This document shows positions 15,761 to 24,545 of a stretch of DNA of 64,000 nt, piece after piece (within the stretch, counting starts at the first letter, position 1; every line of letters begins with the position of its first letter). This DNA comes from Streptomyces sp. HNM0574 (GTDB lineage: Bacteria > Actinomycetota > Actinomycetes > Streptomycetales > Streptomycetaceae): NCBI RefSeq assembly GCF_012726235.1, contig NZ_JAASAH010000015.1, forward strand, positions 62,001 to 126,000, read 5' to 3'. The notes under the pieces were generated by a model that did no database searches, had not been told where the DNA came from, and saw nothing but the letters and a program-made list of their open reading frames with translations. The position numbers and the translations under genes were made by a program.

Positions 15761-17689
15761 ATGAGCCAGCACCCCCGCACCCGCCCGCCCGTGGCCCTCG
15801 CGCTGCCCGCACTCGTCGCCGTCGCGTTCCTGCTGCTGCCGCTGCTCGGCATCCTCGCGCGCACCCCCTGGGGCGACTTCGCGACACACCTCACCAGCCC
15901 GGACGTCCTCCAGGCGCTGCGGCTCTCGCTCGTCGTGTCCTTCTGGGCGCTGGGCCTGTCGCTGCTGCTCGGCGTCCCGCTGGCCTGGCTACTCGCCCGC
16001 GCCGAGTTCCGCGGCAAGGCGGTGGTGCGTTCGCTGGTCCTGCTGCCGATGGTGCTGCCGCCGACGGTCGGCGGCGTGGCGCTGCTGCTCGGCTTCGGCC
16101 GCCGCGGGCTGCTCGGACCGTGGCTGGAGGACACCCTCGGGGTGACGCTGCCCTTCCACACCTCCGGCGCGGTGATCGCGGCGGCGTTCGTCGCCATGCC
16201 GTTCCTCGTCATCAGCCTGGAGGGCACCCTCGCCGGGCTGCGCCCCGCGTACGAGGAGACCGCCGCCTCCCTCGGCGCCTCCCCGCTCCGGGTCTTCTTC
16301 ACCGTCACACTGCCGATGGTCGCCCCGGGACTCGCCGCCGGTGCCGCGCTCACCTGGGCGCGGGCGCTGGGTGAGTTCGGGGCGACGATCACCTTCGCGG
16401 GGAACCTGCCGGGCACCACACAGACCCTCCCGCTCCAGGTCTACCTGCTGCTCCAGGACGACCCCGAGGCCGCCACCTCCGTCTCCCTGCTGCTGCTCGC
16501 CACCGCCATGGCCGTCCTCGTCGGCCTCCGCGGCCGCTGGACGGGCGCCACCTCCCGCACCCCCGCACGGAAAACGGAAGCCGAACCGGAATCCCCGGAC
16601 CCCACTCCCCCGCCCCCGGCGGACGATGACGCCACTGCACCCGGGGACGCCCGCTGGCCGCTGCACGCCGAACTCACCGGCTTCACCACCCTCACCCTCG
16701 ACGCGGAACCCGGCACCACCGTCGCCCTCGTCGGCCCCAACGGCGCCGGCAAGACCACCCTGCTCCGCGCCCTGCTCGGCCTCACCCCCCGCGCCCACGC
16801 CGCGCTCCGCGTCGGCGACCGCGAGCTCGGCGCGCTGCCCCCGCACCGGCGCGGCGTCGCCTGGGTCCCGCAGGACGGCGCGCTCTTCCCCCGGCTCACC
16901 GCGCTCGACAACACCGCGTACGGGCCGCGCGCCCAGGGCGTGCCCCGCGCCGAGGCCCGGCGCGGCGCCCAGCGGTGGCTGGACCGGCTCGGCGTCGGCC
17001 ACCTCGCGCACCGCAGACCGGCGCAGCTCTCCGGCGGCCAGGCCCAACGCGTCGCCCTGGCCCGCGCCCTCGCCGCACACCCCCGCCTGCTCCTCCTCGA
17101 CGAGCCGCTCGCCGCGCTCGACCAGACGACGCGCGCCCGCGTACGGCACACCCTCCGCACGCACCTCGCGGGCTTCGGCGGCGTCTGCCTGATCGTCACG
17201 CACGACCCCGTCGAGGCCGTGTCCCTCGCGGACCGGGTACTGGTCCTGGACGACGGCCGGGCCGTGCAGTACGCGCCCCCCGCCGAGGTCACCCGGCACC
17301 CCCGCTCCCCCTGGGTGGCCCGCATGCTGGGCCGCAACGCCTGGCGCGGCACGGCCTCGGCGGACGGCACCCTCGCGCTGGCCGGCGGCGGCACCCTCGT
17401 CACGGCCGACGGCCCAGGACCCGGCACGGACGCGCTGGCCGTCGTCGCCCCCGAGGCCGTGTCGCTGCACCGCGACAAGCCGGGCGGCAGCCCGCGCAAT
17501 GTCTGGCCGGGCACGGTCCGCGAGATCACCGCGGTCGGCAGCAGGCTGCGCGTCCTGGTCACCTCCGACCGGACGCCGGACGTCGTCGCCGAGATCACCG
17601 CGGAGGCGGCCGGCGACCTGGGCCTGGGCGACGGCGTGCCGGTCTGGACGAGCATCAAGGCGACGGAGGTCACCGTCGTCCCGCTCTGA
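15761..17689 (+). CDS. modBC: Fused molybdate ABC permease and ATPase (ModB-ModC)
   Basis: A 642-residue fusion. Residues 1-260 are a ModB permease with about six helices and the ATPase-contact loop EETAASLGASPLRVFFTVTL (165-184). A Pro/Asp-rich linker spans about 262-298. Residues 300-520 are a ModC ATPase with Walker A GPNGAGKTT (325-333), signature LSGGQAQRVALARAL and Walker B LLLLDEPLAALD. The end (about 555-642) is a Mop/TOBE-like domain that may sense molybdate. Most bacteria encode ModB and ModC separately. The join is a clean in-frame linker, not a sequencing frameshift. Confidence 0.93.
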   Translation: MSQHPRTRPPVALALPALVAVAFLLLPLLGILARTPWGDFATHLTSPDVLQALRLSLVVSFWALGLSLLLGVPLAWLLARAEFRGKAVVRSLVLLPMVLPPTVGGVALLLGFGRRGLLGPWLEDTLGVTLPFHTSGAVIAAAFVAMPFLVISLEGTLAGLRPAYEETAASLGASPLRVFFTVTLPMVAPGLAAGAALTWARALGEFGATITFAGNLPGTTQTLPLQVYLLLQDDPEAATSVSLLLLATAMAVLVGLRGRWTGATSRTPARKTEAEPESPDPTPPPPADDDATAPGDARWPLHAELTGFTTLTLDAEPGTTVALVGPNGAGKTTLLRALLGLTPRAHAALRVGDRELGALPPHRRGVAWVPQDGALFPRLTALDNTAYGPRAQGVPRAEARRGAQRWLDRLGVGHLAHRRPAQLSGGQAQRVALARALAAHPRLLLLDEPLAALDQTTRARVRHTLRTHLAGFGGVCLIVTHDPVEAVSLADRVLVLDDGRAVQYAPPAEVTRHPRSPWVARMLGRNAWRGTASADGTLALAGGGTLVTADGPGPGTDALAVVAPEAVSLHRDKPGGSPRNVWPGTVREITAVGSRLRVLVTSDRTPDVVAEITAEAAGDLGLGDGVPVWTSIKATEVTVVPL

Positions 17690-17713
17690 GCCGGAATTCC
17701 TCCGGACACACAC

Positions 17714-17744
17714 CGGGGCCCCGGCCGGAACGGCCGGGGCCCCG
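17714..17744 (+). terminator. Terminator of the molybdate operon
   Basis: A perfect 14-bp stem (CGGGGCCCCGGCCG and complement) with a GAA loop, 24 bases past the modBC stop. Confidence 0.8.
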
Positions 17745-17794
17745 AACCGGGAATCCGCCGTCGGAACGGCGATTTCCGCGGTGCTCGGCCGACG

Positions 17795-18019
17795 TCAGCG
17801 GCCGATGTGCTCGTTCTCGTCCTCGAAGTTCATGTCTCCGATGATGATGGAGTCCTCGATCTCCTTCTCCCAGATCTTGGTGAGGTCGAAGTCCCAGCTC
17901 TTGTTCGACTCGTAGGAGTAGTGCTTGGGGTGGGACATGGCCTGGGCCGACCCGGCACCCACACCGGCGAGACCGAGAACCGCGAGCCCGACGACGACGG
18001 GGCGAAGAACACGACGCAT
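17795..18019 (-). CDS. Small secreted acidic protein, unknown
   Basis: A 74-residue precursor with a clear signal peptide (RPVVVGLAVLGLAGVGAGSA, cut near Ala27) and a mature part of about 47 residues rich in Asp, Glu, Lys, Ile, Asn and aromatic residues (SHPKHYSYESNKSWDFDL, then WEKEIEDSIIIGDMNFEDEN). It has few Ala, Gly or Arg residues, unlike most proteins in the window. GGAGG lies 6 bases before the ATG, so it is very likely translated. No cysteine and no recognised domain. It stands alone between the molybdate terminator and a divergent methyltransferase. Confidence 0.75.
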   Translation of the reverse strand: MRRVLRPVVVGLAVLGLAGVGAGSAQAMSHPKHYSYESNKSWDFDLTKIWEKEIEDSIIIGDMNFEDENEHIGR

Positions 18020-18208
18020 GAAGAACCTCCGCGTGCTGAAAGGGGAACAGCACCAATATCGGCCGCCCCTCCCGGAGGCTCACAGGAAACACGCGCGCCG
18101 GTTTCGCAATTACCCCCGGTTGTACGTATAGCCGGAAGACCGCATCAGCTGCATTCACCCGTCTCGCGCATTCCTTTCCCGGCCGGAACGGAAACGACGG
18201 ACCCCGCC

Positions 18209-18214
18209 TATGCT
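18209..18214 (+). promoter_or_regulatory. Minus-10 box TATGCT of a leaderless gene
   Basis: TATGCT ends 7 bases before the ATG at 18222. Confidence 0.5.
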
Positions 18215-18221
18215 GAGCGTG

Positions 18222-18938
18222 ATGTTCACCCCCGAGGGCCCCACCGTCCGCGAACTCGCCGTCCAGGCACTGTCCTCCGTCGAGCGCGGCTACGACCTGC
18301 TGGCACCGAAGTTCGACCAGACGCCCTTCCGCACCCCGGACGCCGTACTGGACGCGGTGACCGACGCGCTCGCCCCCTTCGGGCCCTTCCGCGACGGGCT
18401 GGACCTGTGCTGCGGAACCGGCGCCGGCACCCGCGTCCTGCGCGAACTGTGCGAGGGACGCACCGTCGGCGCCGACCTCAGCGAGGGCATGCTCACCGTC
18501 GCCCGGACCGGAACCGGAAGCGGAGGCGACTGGGTGCGGGCCGACGCGCTCGCGCTGCCCTTCCGCTCCGCCTTCGACCTCGTCGTCAGCTTCGGCGCCT
18601 TCGGACACTTCCTGCCCTCCGCGCGCCCGGCCCTCTTCGCCCAGGCCCACGGGGCGCTCCGGCCCGGCGGCCGCTTCGCCTTCCCCGTCGCCGCGCCCCC
18701 GCCGGTGCGCTCCTGGGGCCACTGGGCGCTGCTCGGCTTCGACGTGGCCATGCGGGTACGGAACGCCCTGTGGCGGCCCCCGTTCGTCATGTACTACCGG
18801 ACGTTCCCCCTCGGCGCCGTGCGCCGCGATCTGGCCGCCGCCGGCTTCGGCGTCGACGTGCTGCCGCTGCCCCGGCTCGGACTGCGACCCGACGGCTCGC
18901 CCCGCTGCGCCCTCGTCGTGGCCACCCGCCCCCGCTGA
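18222..18938 (+). CDS. Class I SAM-dependent methyltransferase
   Basis: A 238-residue methyltransferase with motif I LDLCCGTGAGTRVL, the acidic end of strand 2 (VGADLSEGML), motif II-like DLVVSFGAFGHFLP and a LRPGGRFAFPV post-motif. This is the Methyltransf_11/25 type; the substrate cannot be told from sequence. The start is ATG 18222, placed 7 bases after a TATGCT box, in a leaderless arrangement; an in-frame start at 18210 would fall inside the box. No linked biosynthetic genes suggest a pathway. Confidence 0.85.
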   Translation: MFTPEGPTVRELAVQALSSVERGYDLLAPKFDQTPFRTPDAVLDAVTDALAPFGPFRDGLDLCCGTGAGTRVLRELCEGRTVGADLSEGMLTVARTGTGSGGDWVRADALALPFRSAFDLVVSFGAFGHFLPSARPALFAQAHGALRPGGRFAFPVAAPPPVRSWGHWALLGFDVAMRVRNALWRPPFVMYYRTFPLGAVRRDLAAAGFGVDVLPLPRLGLRPDGSPRCALVVATRPR

Positions 18939-19170
18939 ACGCCCCGAACTCCCCACCGCAGGAAGGCAGTCCGGCGCGGAGGAGCTCGTACGAGTGGATT
19001 GGCGCGGGCGGCCCCGTGTCACCGGCCGCGGCACCGTACCGGCTCACTACGCTCCCCGCGGCGTCGCAGGTCACGGCCCTTCCGCGGCCGGTCCGGCGCG
19101 CCCCGAGGCGGCGTGGGCAGGCCCGCAGCGTCTCGGTCCCGCAGACCGCTCCTCCCGAAAGGCAGCCTCC

Positions 19171-20970
19171 GTGCACGGAGCCCAACGGCCTCCCCTTCTC
19201 CGCCGTCTCGCCCTCCTCGGCGTGGTGACGGCATCCGTCCTCGCGCCCGCGCTCGCCGCGTCCCCGGCCACCGCGCAGCGGAACGCGGACACCGTCCCCG
19301 TCCAACTCCTCGCCCTCAACGACCTGCACGGCAACCTCGACGCCGTCGAGGGCCCCGCGGGCGCCGTCACCCGCACCGGGCCCGACGGCGCCCCGGAGAA
19401 GGTGCAGGCGGGCGGTGTGGCGCGACTGGCCACGCTGCTCGACAAGTCCCGTGCCGACGCGGCCGGTCACGAGTCGCTGACCGTCGCCGCCGGGGACATG
19501 ATCGGCGGAAGTCCCCTGCTCTCGGCGGCATTTCACGACGAGCCGACCGTCGACGCGCTGGAGGCCCTCGGGCTGGACGTGACCGCCGTCGGCAACCACG
19601 AGTTCGACGAGGGCCCCGACGAGCTGCACCGCATGCGGCACGGCGGCTGCCACCCCGAGGGCGGGTGCAGCATCGAGGGGAAGCCCTACGACGGCACCGA
19701 CTTCCCCTACCTGGCCGCCAACGTCACCCGGAAACAGGCCGCGGAGCGGAAGGCTCCGGGCGACCCGATCCTCCCGCCGTACTGGATCAAGAAGCTGCCC
19801 GGCGGCGAGCGCATCGGCTTCATCGGCCTGACGACCCGCCACACCGCCGCCTCCGTCAGCGCGTCCATGGTCCGCGACCTGGAGTTCGGCGACGAGGTCC
19901 GCACCATCGACCGGTACGCCGACGAACTGGACCGCAAGGGCGTCAAGGCGATCGTGACCCTGCTGCACGAGGGCGGCGAACGCGCGGGCAGGACGTACGA
20001 CGCCGACTGCGACACCGAGGGCCCCGGAAGCCGGCTCTCCGGACCGGTGAAGGAGATCGCGGGCAGGGCCTCGGCGAAGGTCGACGCGTTCGTCACCGGC
20101 CACACCCACGAGCCGTACACCTGCACCGTCACCGACCCGGAGGGGCAGCCCAGGCTCGTCACCCAGGGCGCCTCCTTCGGCCGCACGTTCACCGACCTGC
20201 GCTTCGACATCGACCGGGCCACCGGGGACGTCGTCCGCTCCTCGGCCTCGGCCGGCAACCACGTGGTCACCCCGGAGACCGAGCGGCAGCCGGCGGTGCG
20301 CAAGACCGTCGAGGAGTGGCGCGCCCGCTCCGCCGACCTGGCCCGCAAGCCCGTCGGCCACATCGCCGCCGACATCCCGGGCCGCGGCTCCGACCAGTTG
20401 GAGACCCCGCTCGGTGACCTGATCACGGACACCCAGGTCGAGGCGACCCGCGGCGAGGGCGCCGAGCTCGCGCTGCTCAACTGGGGCGGTATGCGCGCCG
20501 ATCTGACCCACCGCGCCTCGGGCGACGAGGGCGACGGCGTCGTCACCTACGGGGAGGCCTTCCAGGTCCAGCCGTTCGGCAACCCGCTGGTGACGATGAC
20601 GCTGACGGGCGCGCAGCTGCGCGAGGTGCTGCGGCAGCAGTTCTCCGGCGCCAACGCCGGCTCCCCCGAGGTCCTCCAGCTCTCGGACGCGCTGCGCTAC
20701 GAGGCCGACCTCTCGCGCGAGGGCGCCGCCCGCCTCCTCGAGGACACCATCCGCGTCAAGGGCGAGCCGCTGCGGGACGACGCCACCTACCGCGTCACCG
20801 TCAACGACTTCCTCGCCGAGGGCGGCAACGGCTTCTCCGCGCTGAAGAAGGGCACCGACCGCGAGAGCTCCACCACGGACCTCGCCGCCTTCACCGACTA
20901 CCTCGGCAACCACAGCTCACCGGAGAACCCCCTCCCCCGCCCGGCCGCCGACCGGGTCACCCTCCGCTGA
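19171..20970 (+). CDS. Secreted 5'-nucleotidase / metallophosphoesterase
   Basis: A 599-residue exported enzyme of the UshA/NT5E family. A signal peptide (about 1-35) precedes the metallophosphoesterase domain with its metal motifs: LLALNDLHGNLD, AGDMIGG, VGNHEFDEG and GHTHEPY. The C-terminal 5_nucleotid_C domain (about 370-560) has LNWGGMRADL and the substrate-stacking region EAFQVQPFGNPLV. It removes phosphate from extracellular nucleotides. GTG 19171 is chosen because it directly opens the signal peptide and has an AAAGG upstream. No PHO-type repeats were seen in the 232 bases before it. Confidence 0.92.
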   Translation: MHGAQRPPLLRRLALLGVVTASVLAPALAASPATAQRNADTVPVQLLALNDLHGNLDAVEGPAGAVTRTGPDGAPEKVQAGGVARLATLLDKSRADAAGHESLTVAAGDMIGGSPLLSAAFHDEPTVDALEALGLDVTAVGNHEFDEGPDELHRMRHGGCHPEGGCSIEGKPYDGTDFPYLAANVTRKQAAERKAPGDPILPPYWIKKLPGGERIGFIGLTTRHTAASVSASMVRDLEFGDEVRTIDRYADELDRKGVKAIVTLLHEGGERAGRTYDADCDTEGPGSRLSGPVKEIAGRASAKVDAFVTGHTHEPYTCTVTDPEGQPRLVTQGASFGRTFTDLRFDIDRATGDVVRSSASAGNHVVTPETERQPAVRKTVEEWRARSADLARKPVGHIAADIPGRGSDQLETPLGDLITDTQVEATRGEGAELALLNWGGMRADLTHRASGDEGDGVVTYGEAFQVQPFGNPLVTMTLTGAQLREVLRQQFSGANAGSPEVLQLSDALRYEADLSREGAARLLEDTIRVKGEPLRDDATYRVTVNDFLAEGGNGFSALKKGTDRESSTTDLAAFTDYLGNHSSPENPLPRPAADRVTLR

Positions 20971-20982
20971 ACCACACACGCC

Positions 20983-21020
20983 ACTGCCCCCGTCACCACA
21001 CACGTGGCGACGGGGGCAGT
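20983..21020. terminator. Bidirectional terminator
   Basis: A 12-bp perfect stem (ACTGCCCCCGTC and complement) between convergent genes. Confidence 0.75.
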
Positions 21021-21039
21021 CCCGTACCGGCAGGCTCCC

Positions 21040-21582
21040 TCAGCAACCGCTCCGGAGGGGCTCGAACTCGATGCGCCGGCGCGGCTCCTTGTCCCGCACC
21101 TCGCCGTACGTCTCCCGGTCGACGCGGTACCAGACGTCGTCCCGCGCGCGCTTCTCCCGCGCGTCGTCCTGCTTCACCCCATCCAGCCGCACGCACCAGC
21201 GCTCGGGCCGCACGACGCGCTTGTACGTCTCCGTGCCCTTACGGACCTTGGAGCACTTCTGGTAGTGCCGCGTCGTGTACCAGGTACGGGTCCGCTTCTT
21301 GCTGCCGCTGCCCGTGCGCTTCGTGTGCTTGACCTTCTTGGTGGCGGGCTTGCAGCTCTTCACCAGATGCGGCCGCTTGGCCTTGACCGTCTTCTTCGTG
21401 ACGTGCCGGACGCTGTCCCGCAGCCCCGAGACGGTTTCCCGGCCACTGTCCGACGCGGAACCCTGCGCGCTCCTGCCCGGAGCCGAGCCGCTGCTCCCGG
21501 CCTCCGAGCTCCCGCAGGCCCCGAGCACCGCCATCAGAAGCGCCGCCACTCCGGCGACCGCGACCCGCTGCTTCCTGCCCAT
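21040..21582 (-). CDS. Small basic lipoprotein, unknown
   Basis: A 180-residue protein with a lipoprotein signal ending VLGAC (Cys23), a Ser/Gly-rich spacer to about residue 55, and a strongly basic domain dense in Lys, Arg and Tyr (VRHVTKKTVKAKRPHLVKSC, then TKRTGSGSKKRTRTWYTTRH). Four Cys in the mature domain could form disulphides. ATG 21582 has GGGGGAGAGG upstream. No recognised domain; a cationic surface protein that may contact wall polymers is only a guess from composition. Confidence 0.72.
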   Translation of the reverse strand: MGRKQRVAVAGVAALLMAVLGACGSSEAGSSGSAPGRSAQGSASDSGRETVSGLRDSVRHVTKKTVKAKRPHLVKSCKPATKKVKHTKRTGSGSKKRTRTWYTTRHYQKCSKVRKGTETYKRVVRPERWCVRLDGVKQDDAREKRARDDVWYRVDRETYGEVRDKEPRRRIEFEPLRSGC

Positions 21583-21744
21583 GCCTCTCCCCCCTCGCAG
21601 AGAGCGGCCCACCCGTCCCCGCCCTGGTCACCGCCTGCTCGACGGCAGCGGCAAGAGTAACTGACGGGCCACTACACGGGGTTGGCCGCACGAACCGGCG
21701 GAAACCGCACCGGGGCGCTGTTCGTGAGGGCTGCACGCGCACAC

Positions 21745-21789
21745 GAAAAGAGCCCCTCCGCCCAGCGTTTCCGCTGTGCGAAGGGGCTC
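21745..21789 (-). terminator. Terminator of tRNA-Ala
   Basis: On the minus strand an 18-bp stem (two imperfect pairs, 4-base loop) starting GAGCCCC ends in GGGGCTC and is followed by TTTTCG, a classic intrinsic terminator 7 bases past the tRNA. Confidence 0.85.
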
Positions 21790-21796
21790 CTCGCTG

Positions 21797-21870
21797 TGGA
21801 CCTGAGGGGATTTGAACCCCTGACCCTCTCGTTGCGAACGAGATGCGCTACCGGACTGCGCCACAGGCCC
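21797..21870 (-). tRNA. tRNA-Ala (anticodon CGC)
   Basis: A full cloverleaf of 74 bases. The acceptor stem GGGCCTG pairs with CAGGTCC, including the G3-U70 pair that identifies alanine tRNAs. The anticodon loop is TTCGCAA in a TCTCG/CGAGA stem, and the T loop is GGTTCAAATCC. CCA is not encoded. It reads GCG codons, which are frequent in this GC-rich genome. Confidence 0.96.
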
Positions 21871-22006
21871 TTGCGACGTGTGAAACTCTAGCACCATCCC
21901 GCCGTCGCACGAAAATCCGCTCCGCCGCTGCCCGGGAGGGCCGGAATCACGGCCCGGGACGCCGCTCCGGCCTCCCCGAGAGAGGCGTCCCGCGCGGTGA
22001 CTTGGG

Positions 22007-23233
22007 TCACTCGTTGGCCGCGCGGGGCCGGTCCTCGTCCTCGTACTGGTCGAAGAGCGGCGTACGCCGGTCCCTCGGACGGCGCGGCCCGCGCTCGGCC
22101 TCGGGGGCCGGCCCGCGGGAGCCGGTGTCGTGCACCTCGGGCGGCTCGTTCGCGCCGACGGCGCTGGACCGCGCCGAGCTCCAGGTGTCCGGCGCCTCCA
22201 GATCGACACCCCGCGTACGCCGCGGCGCGACGGGCGCGCTGACGTACGTGGGCAGCGGCACCGGCACCGGGTCCCAGCCCTCGCCGTCGTACCGCTCCGG
22301 GTCCGGGGCACGCTGCTGGTCGACCCACTCGGCGTGGTCGGTCTGCTCGACCAGGGCGCGACGGTCGGCCGCCCCCTGCTCGTCCTCGACGGGGCCCGCG
22401 CCGGTGTCCCGGCCGCGCCCGCCGTGCGCCGCGGGAGCGGCCGCGTCCGGGGCGACGGCCGGAGCGGCCTGCGCGGCGGCACCGGAGCGCCGGCCCCGGC
22501 GCTCGTGCAGCCGGGAGGCGGCCGCCTCGGCCTTCCGCCGGTCCATGGTGACGACGAAACGACGGCGCTCCTGCACCCGCAGGTGCACGATGTACGCGCT
22601 CAGCAGCACCGCGGGAACGGCGGGCGCCCACAGGAAGGCGAGGCCGCCGACGGCGGCGACGACGGTGCCCAGCGTGAAGGCGAGGAAGAGCACCATCGTG
22701 GTGCGCCTGCGCCGGGCGAGGACCTGGGCACGCTTGCTACGCGCGTCAGCCTTGCTGCGCTGCGCACTGCCGTCCGCGGACTGCGCGCCCGGGGCCCGCT
22801 CGCTCTCCGGGCCGTCGTACCGGCCGGGGGCACTCCTGGCCGCGGCCGCCGGGGTGTCCACTATTTCGGTGGGCGCCTCGGCGTCGCGTTCTCCGACCAT
22901 GGTTTTGGGGTCGGCGAACGCCCGGACGTCCACCGCGTTCTCCGCGGCGTCCGGGTCACTCTCGTCCGCTTCGTCCATGCCGGTTCCGGCGACGGACGCG
23001 CTGTCGTCGAAGTCGTCGCGGTCGTCGGGGAGTTCGTCCGTCTCCCGACGCTCCGCGTCCTTCGCGTAGCGCCGCTCCATCGCCGCCTTTCCGGACAGAA
23101 GCCGGATGGCGGTGCTGAAGCGTTCCGTCGGACGAGCTTCATTCAGCTCGTCCTGCCTACGGAGCCACATCGGCACCAAGTAGGCAGCCCAGGCCCCGAC
23201 GATGACTGCATAGATGAGGCCACTACTGCTCAC
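22007..23233 (-). CDS. sepX: SepX-like septation membrane protein (GLPR-type receptor)
   Basis: A 408-residue protein starting VSSSGLIYAVIVGAWAAYLV, an N-terminal membrane helix followed by a charged stretch (RRQDELNEARPTERFSTAIR), an acidic linker, two more helices (about 179-220) and a long disordered Pro/Asp-rich tail. This layout and N-terminus match SepX, a Streptomyces divisome protein, and the related corynebacterial GLPR, the membrane partner of a MoeA-like protein (Glp). A MoeA-like gene is in the same cluster, as expected. GTG 23233 is preferred: it follows TACCGT by 6 bases. Confidence 0.78.
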   Translation of the reverse strand: MSSSGLIYAVIVGAWAAYLVPMWLRRQDELNEARPTERFSTAIRLLSGKAAMERRYAKDAERRETDELPDDRDDFDDSASVAGTGMDEADESDPDAAENAVDVRAFADPKTMVGERDAEAPTEIVDTPAAAARSAPGRYDGPESERAPGAQSADGSAQRSKADARSKRAQVLARRRRTTMVLFLAFTLGTVVAAVGGLAFLWAPAVPAVLLSAYIVHLRVQERRRFVVTMDRRKAEAAASRLHERRGRRSGAAAQAAPAVAPDAAAPAAHGGRGRDTGAGPVEDEQGAADRRALVEQTDHAEWVDQQRAPDPERYDGEGWDPVPVPLPTYVSAPVAPRRTRGVDLEAPDTWSSARSSAVGANEPPEVHDTGSRGPAPEAERGPRRPRDRRTPLFDQYEDEDRPRAANE

Positions 23234-23415
23234 ACTCACACGGTAGAGGTCATCGCATGAGCCCATCTGCCAAATAGGGCGGTGTGTCGCACGATCTGGC
23301 CGATCTCTCCAGATTTTTTTCCGACTATTGAGATCCGGGACACACATGGACCCCAACACGTCCGCACCGGGCGGGAGTTACCGGCCACCGGGAACGGGAC
23401 CCCAATATCGAACAC

Positions 23416-24042
23416 CTATTTTATTTCCGTGGCCCCCGGCGCCTCGTGCCGCCATCGGGCCAGTACGCCCTCCGGCACTTCCTCCGAAGTCAGTGCGAAC
23501 ACCAGGTGGTCGCGCCAGGCGCCGTCGATGTGCAGATAACGCGGCCTCAAACCCTCTTCCCGGAAACCGAGTTTCTCCACCACGCGGCGGCTGGGCAGGT
23601 TCTCCGGGCGGATGCAGATCTCGATCCGGTGCAGCCCGACACTGCGGAAACAGTGGTCCGTCGCCAGGGCCACCGCTGTCGTCATCACCCCGCGGCCCGC
23701 GACGCCCTGGTCGATCCAGTAGCCGATATGGCCGGAACACATCGACCCCCAGGTGATCCCGGCGACGGTCAACTGCCCCACCAGACGGCCCTCGTACTCC
23801 ACCACGAACGGCAGCATCCGCCCCGCGTGCGCCTCCGCGCGAAGGTGCCGCACCATCTGTCGGTACGTGGGGCGCTGGGGCGGCATCCGGCCGGGAGGCG
23901 ACGGGGGGATGGTCGCTTCCCACGGGCGGAGCCAGTCACGGTTGCGCCTGTTCACCTCGCGCCAGGCACGCTGGTCACGCAGCTTGATCGGACGGACGAG
24001 CGTGACACCGTCCGTCAGTTCGGCAGGCCAGGGCGATTTCAG
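23416..24042 (-). CDS. GNAT acetyltransferase, RimJ/RimL type, probable CTG start
   Basis: A 208-residue acetyltransferase with the RimJ-type start TLVRPIKLRDQRAW, the WLRPWE motif, the acetyl-CoA loop GVAGRGVMTTAV and the C-terminal ENLPSRRVVEKLGFREEG. The first ATG/GTG/TTG in frame (23955) would delete strand beta-1 and its Arg-Pro motif. Reading back, the frame stays open and CTG at 24042-24040 forms a CTGA overlap with the moaB stop, with GAGAGGG 8 bases upstream. A CTG start is therefore the best model. Likely a protein N-terminal or small-molecule acetylase in the galU-glp-moa operon. Confidence 0.8.
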   Translation of the reverse strand: MKSPWPAELTDGVTLVRPIKLRDQRAWREVNRRNRDWLRPWEATIPPSPPGRMPPQRPTYRQMVRHLRAEAHAGRMLPFVVEYEGRLVGQLTVAGITWGSMCSGHIGYWIDQGVAGRGVMTTAVALATDHCFRSVGLHRIEICIRPENLPSRRVVEKLGFREEGLRPRYLHIDGAWRDHLVFALTSEEVPEGVLARWRHEAPGATEIK

Positions 24043-24545
24043 TTCGGGTTCCCTCTCGGGTGGTCGCCGCCGCGCATCTGGTCGACGGCGTGGACGAGCA
24101 ACCGGTCCAGTACGGCCAGGCCGTCGCGCACGCCGCCCGACGAGCCCGGCAGGTTGACGATCAGGGTGCCGCCGGCGACGCCCGCGACACCGCGGGACAG
24201 TGCCGCGGTCGGCACCTTCGCGAGGCCCTCGGCGCGGATCGCGTCCGCGATGCCGGGGACCTCGAAGTCGAGGACACGACGGGTCATCTCCGGCGTACGG
24301 TCCGTCGGCGAGATGCCGGTGCCGCCGGTGGTGACGACGACGTCGTAGCCCGCGTTCACCGCGGCGCCGAGCACCTCGGCGACGGGCTCGCCGTCCCGTA
24401 CGACGCTGGGACCGTCCGTCTCGAAGCCCATCGCGGTCAGGCCGCTGACCAGCAGCGGGCCGCCCTTGTCCTGGTAGACGCCGTCGGCGGCGCGGTTGGA
24501 GGCCGTGACGGCGAGGGCGCGGTAGGGCTGCTCGGCCGGACTCAT
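24039..24545 (-). CDS. moaB: Molybdopterin adenylyltransferase-like protein MoaB/Mog
   Basis: A 168-residue MoCF-fold protein. The substrate-binding signature VVTTGGTGISPTDRTPEM and the SRGVAGVAGGTLIVNLPGS segment are intact. In molybdenum-cofactor synthesis it adenylates molybdopterin before metal insertion by MoeA. Its ATG overlaps the moaC stop (ATGA), and its own stop overlaps the probable CTG start of the acetyltransferase, so translation is coupled across the operon. Confidence 0.92.
   Translation of the reverse strand: MSPAEQPYRALAVTASNRAADGVYQDKGGPLLVSGLTAMGFETDGPSVVRDGEPVAEVLGAAVNAGYDVVVTTGGTGISPTDRTPEMTRRVLDFEVPGIADAIRAEGLAKVPTAALSRGVAGVAGGTLIVNLPGSSGGVRDGLAVLDRLLVHAVDQMRGGDHPRGNPN

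Noticed and set aside
15761..17689. ModB-ModC fusion as a sequencing frameshift
   Set aside because: One continuous frame with a normal low-complexity linker and all motifs of both parts intact.
21797..21870. tRNA-Ala as an integration site of a mobile element
   Set aside because: No integrase, no direct repeat of the tRNA 3' end and ordinary core genes on both sides.
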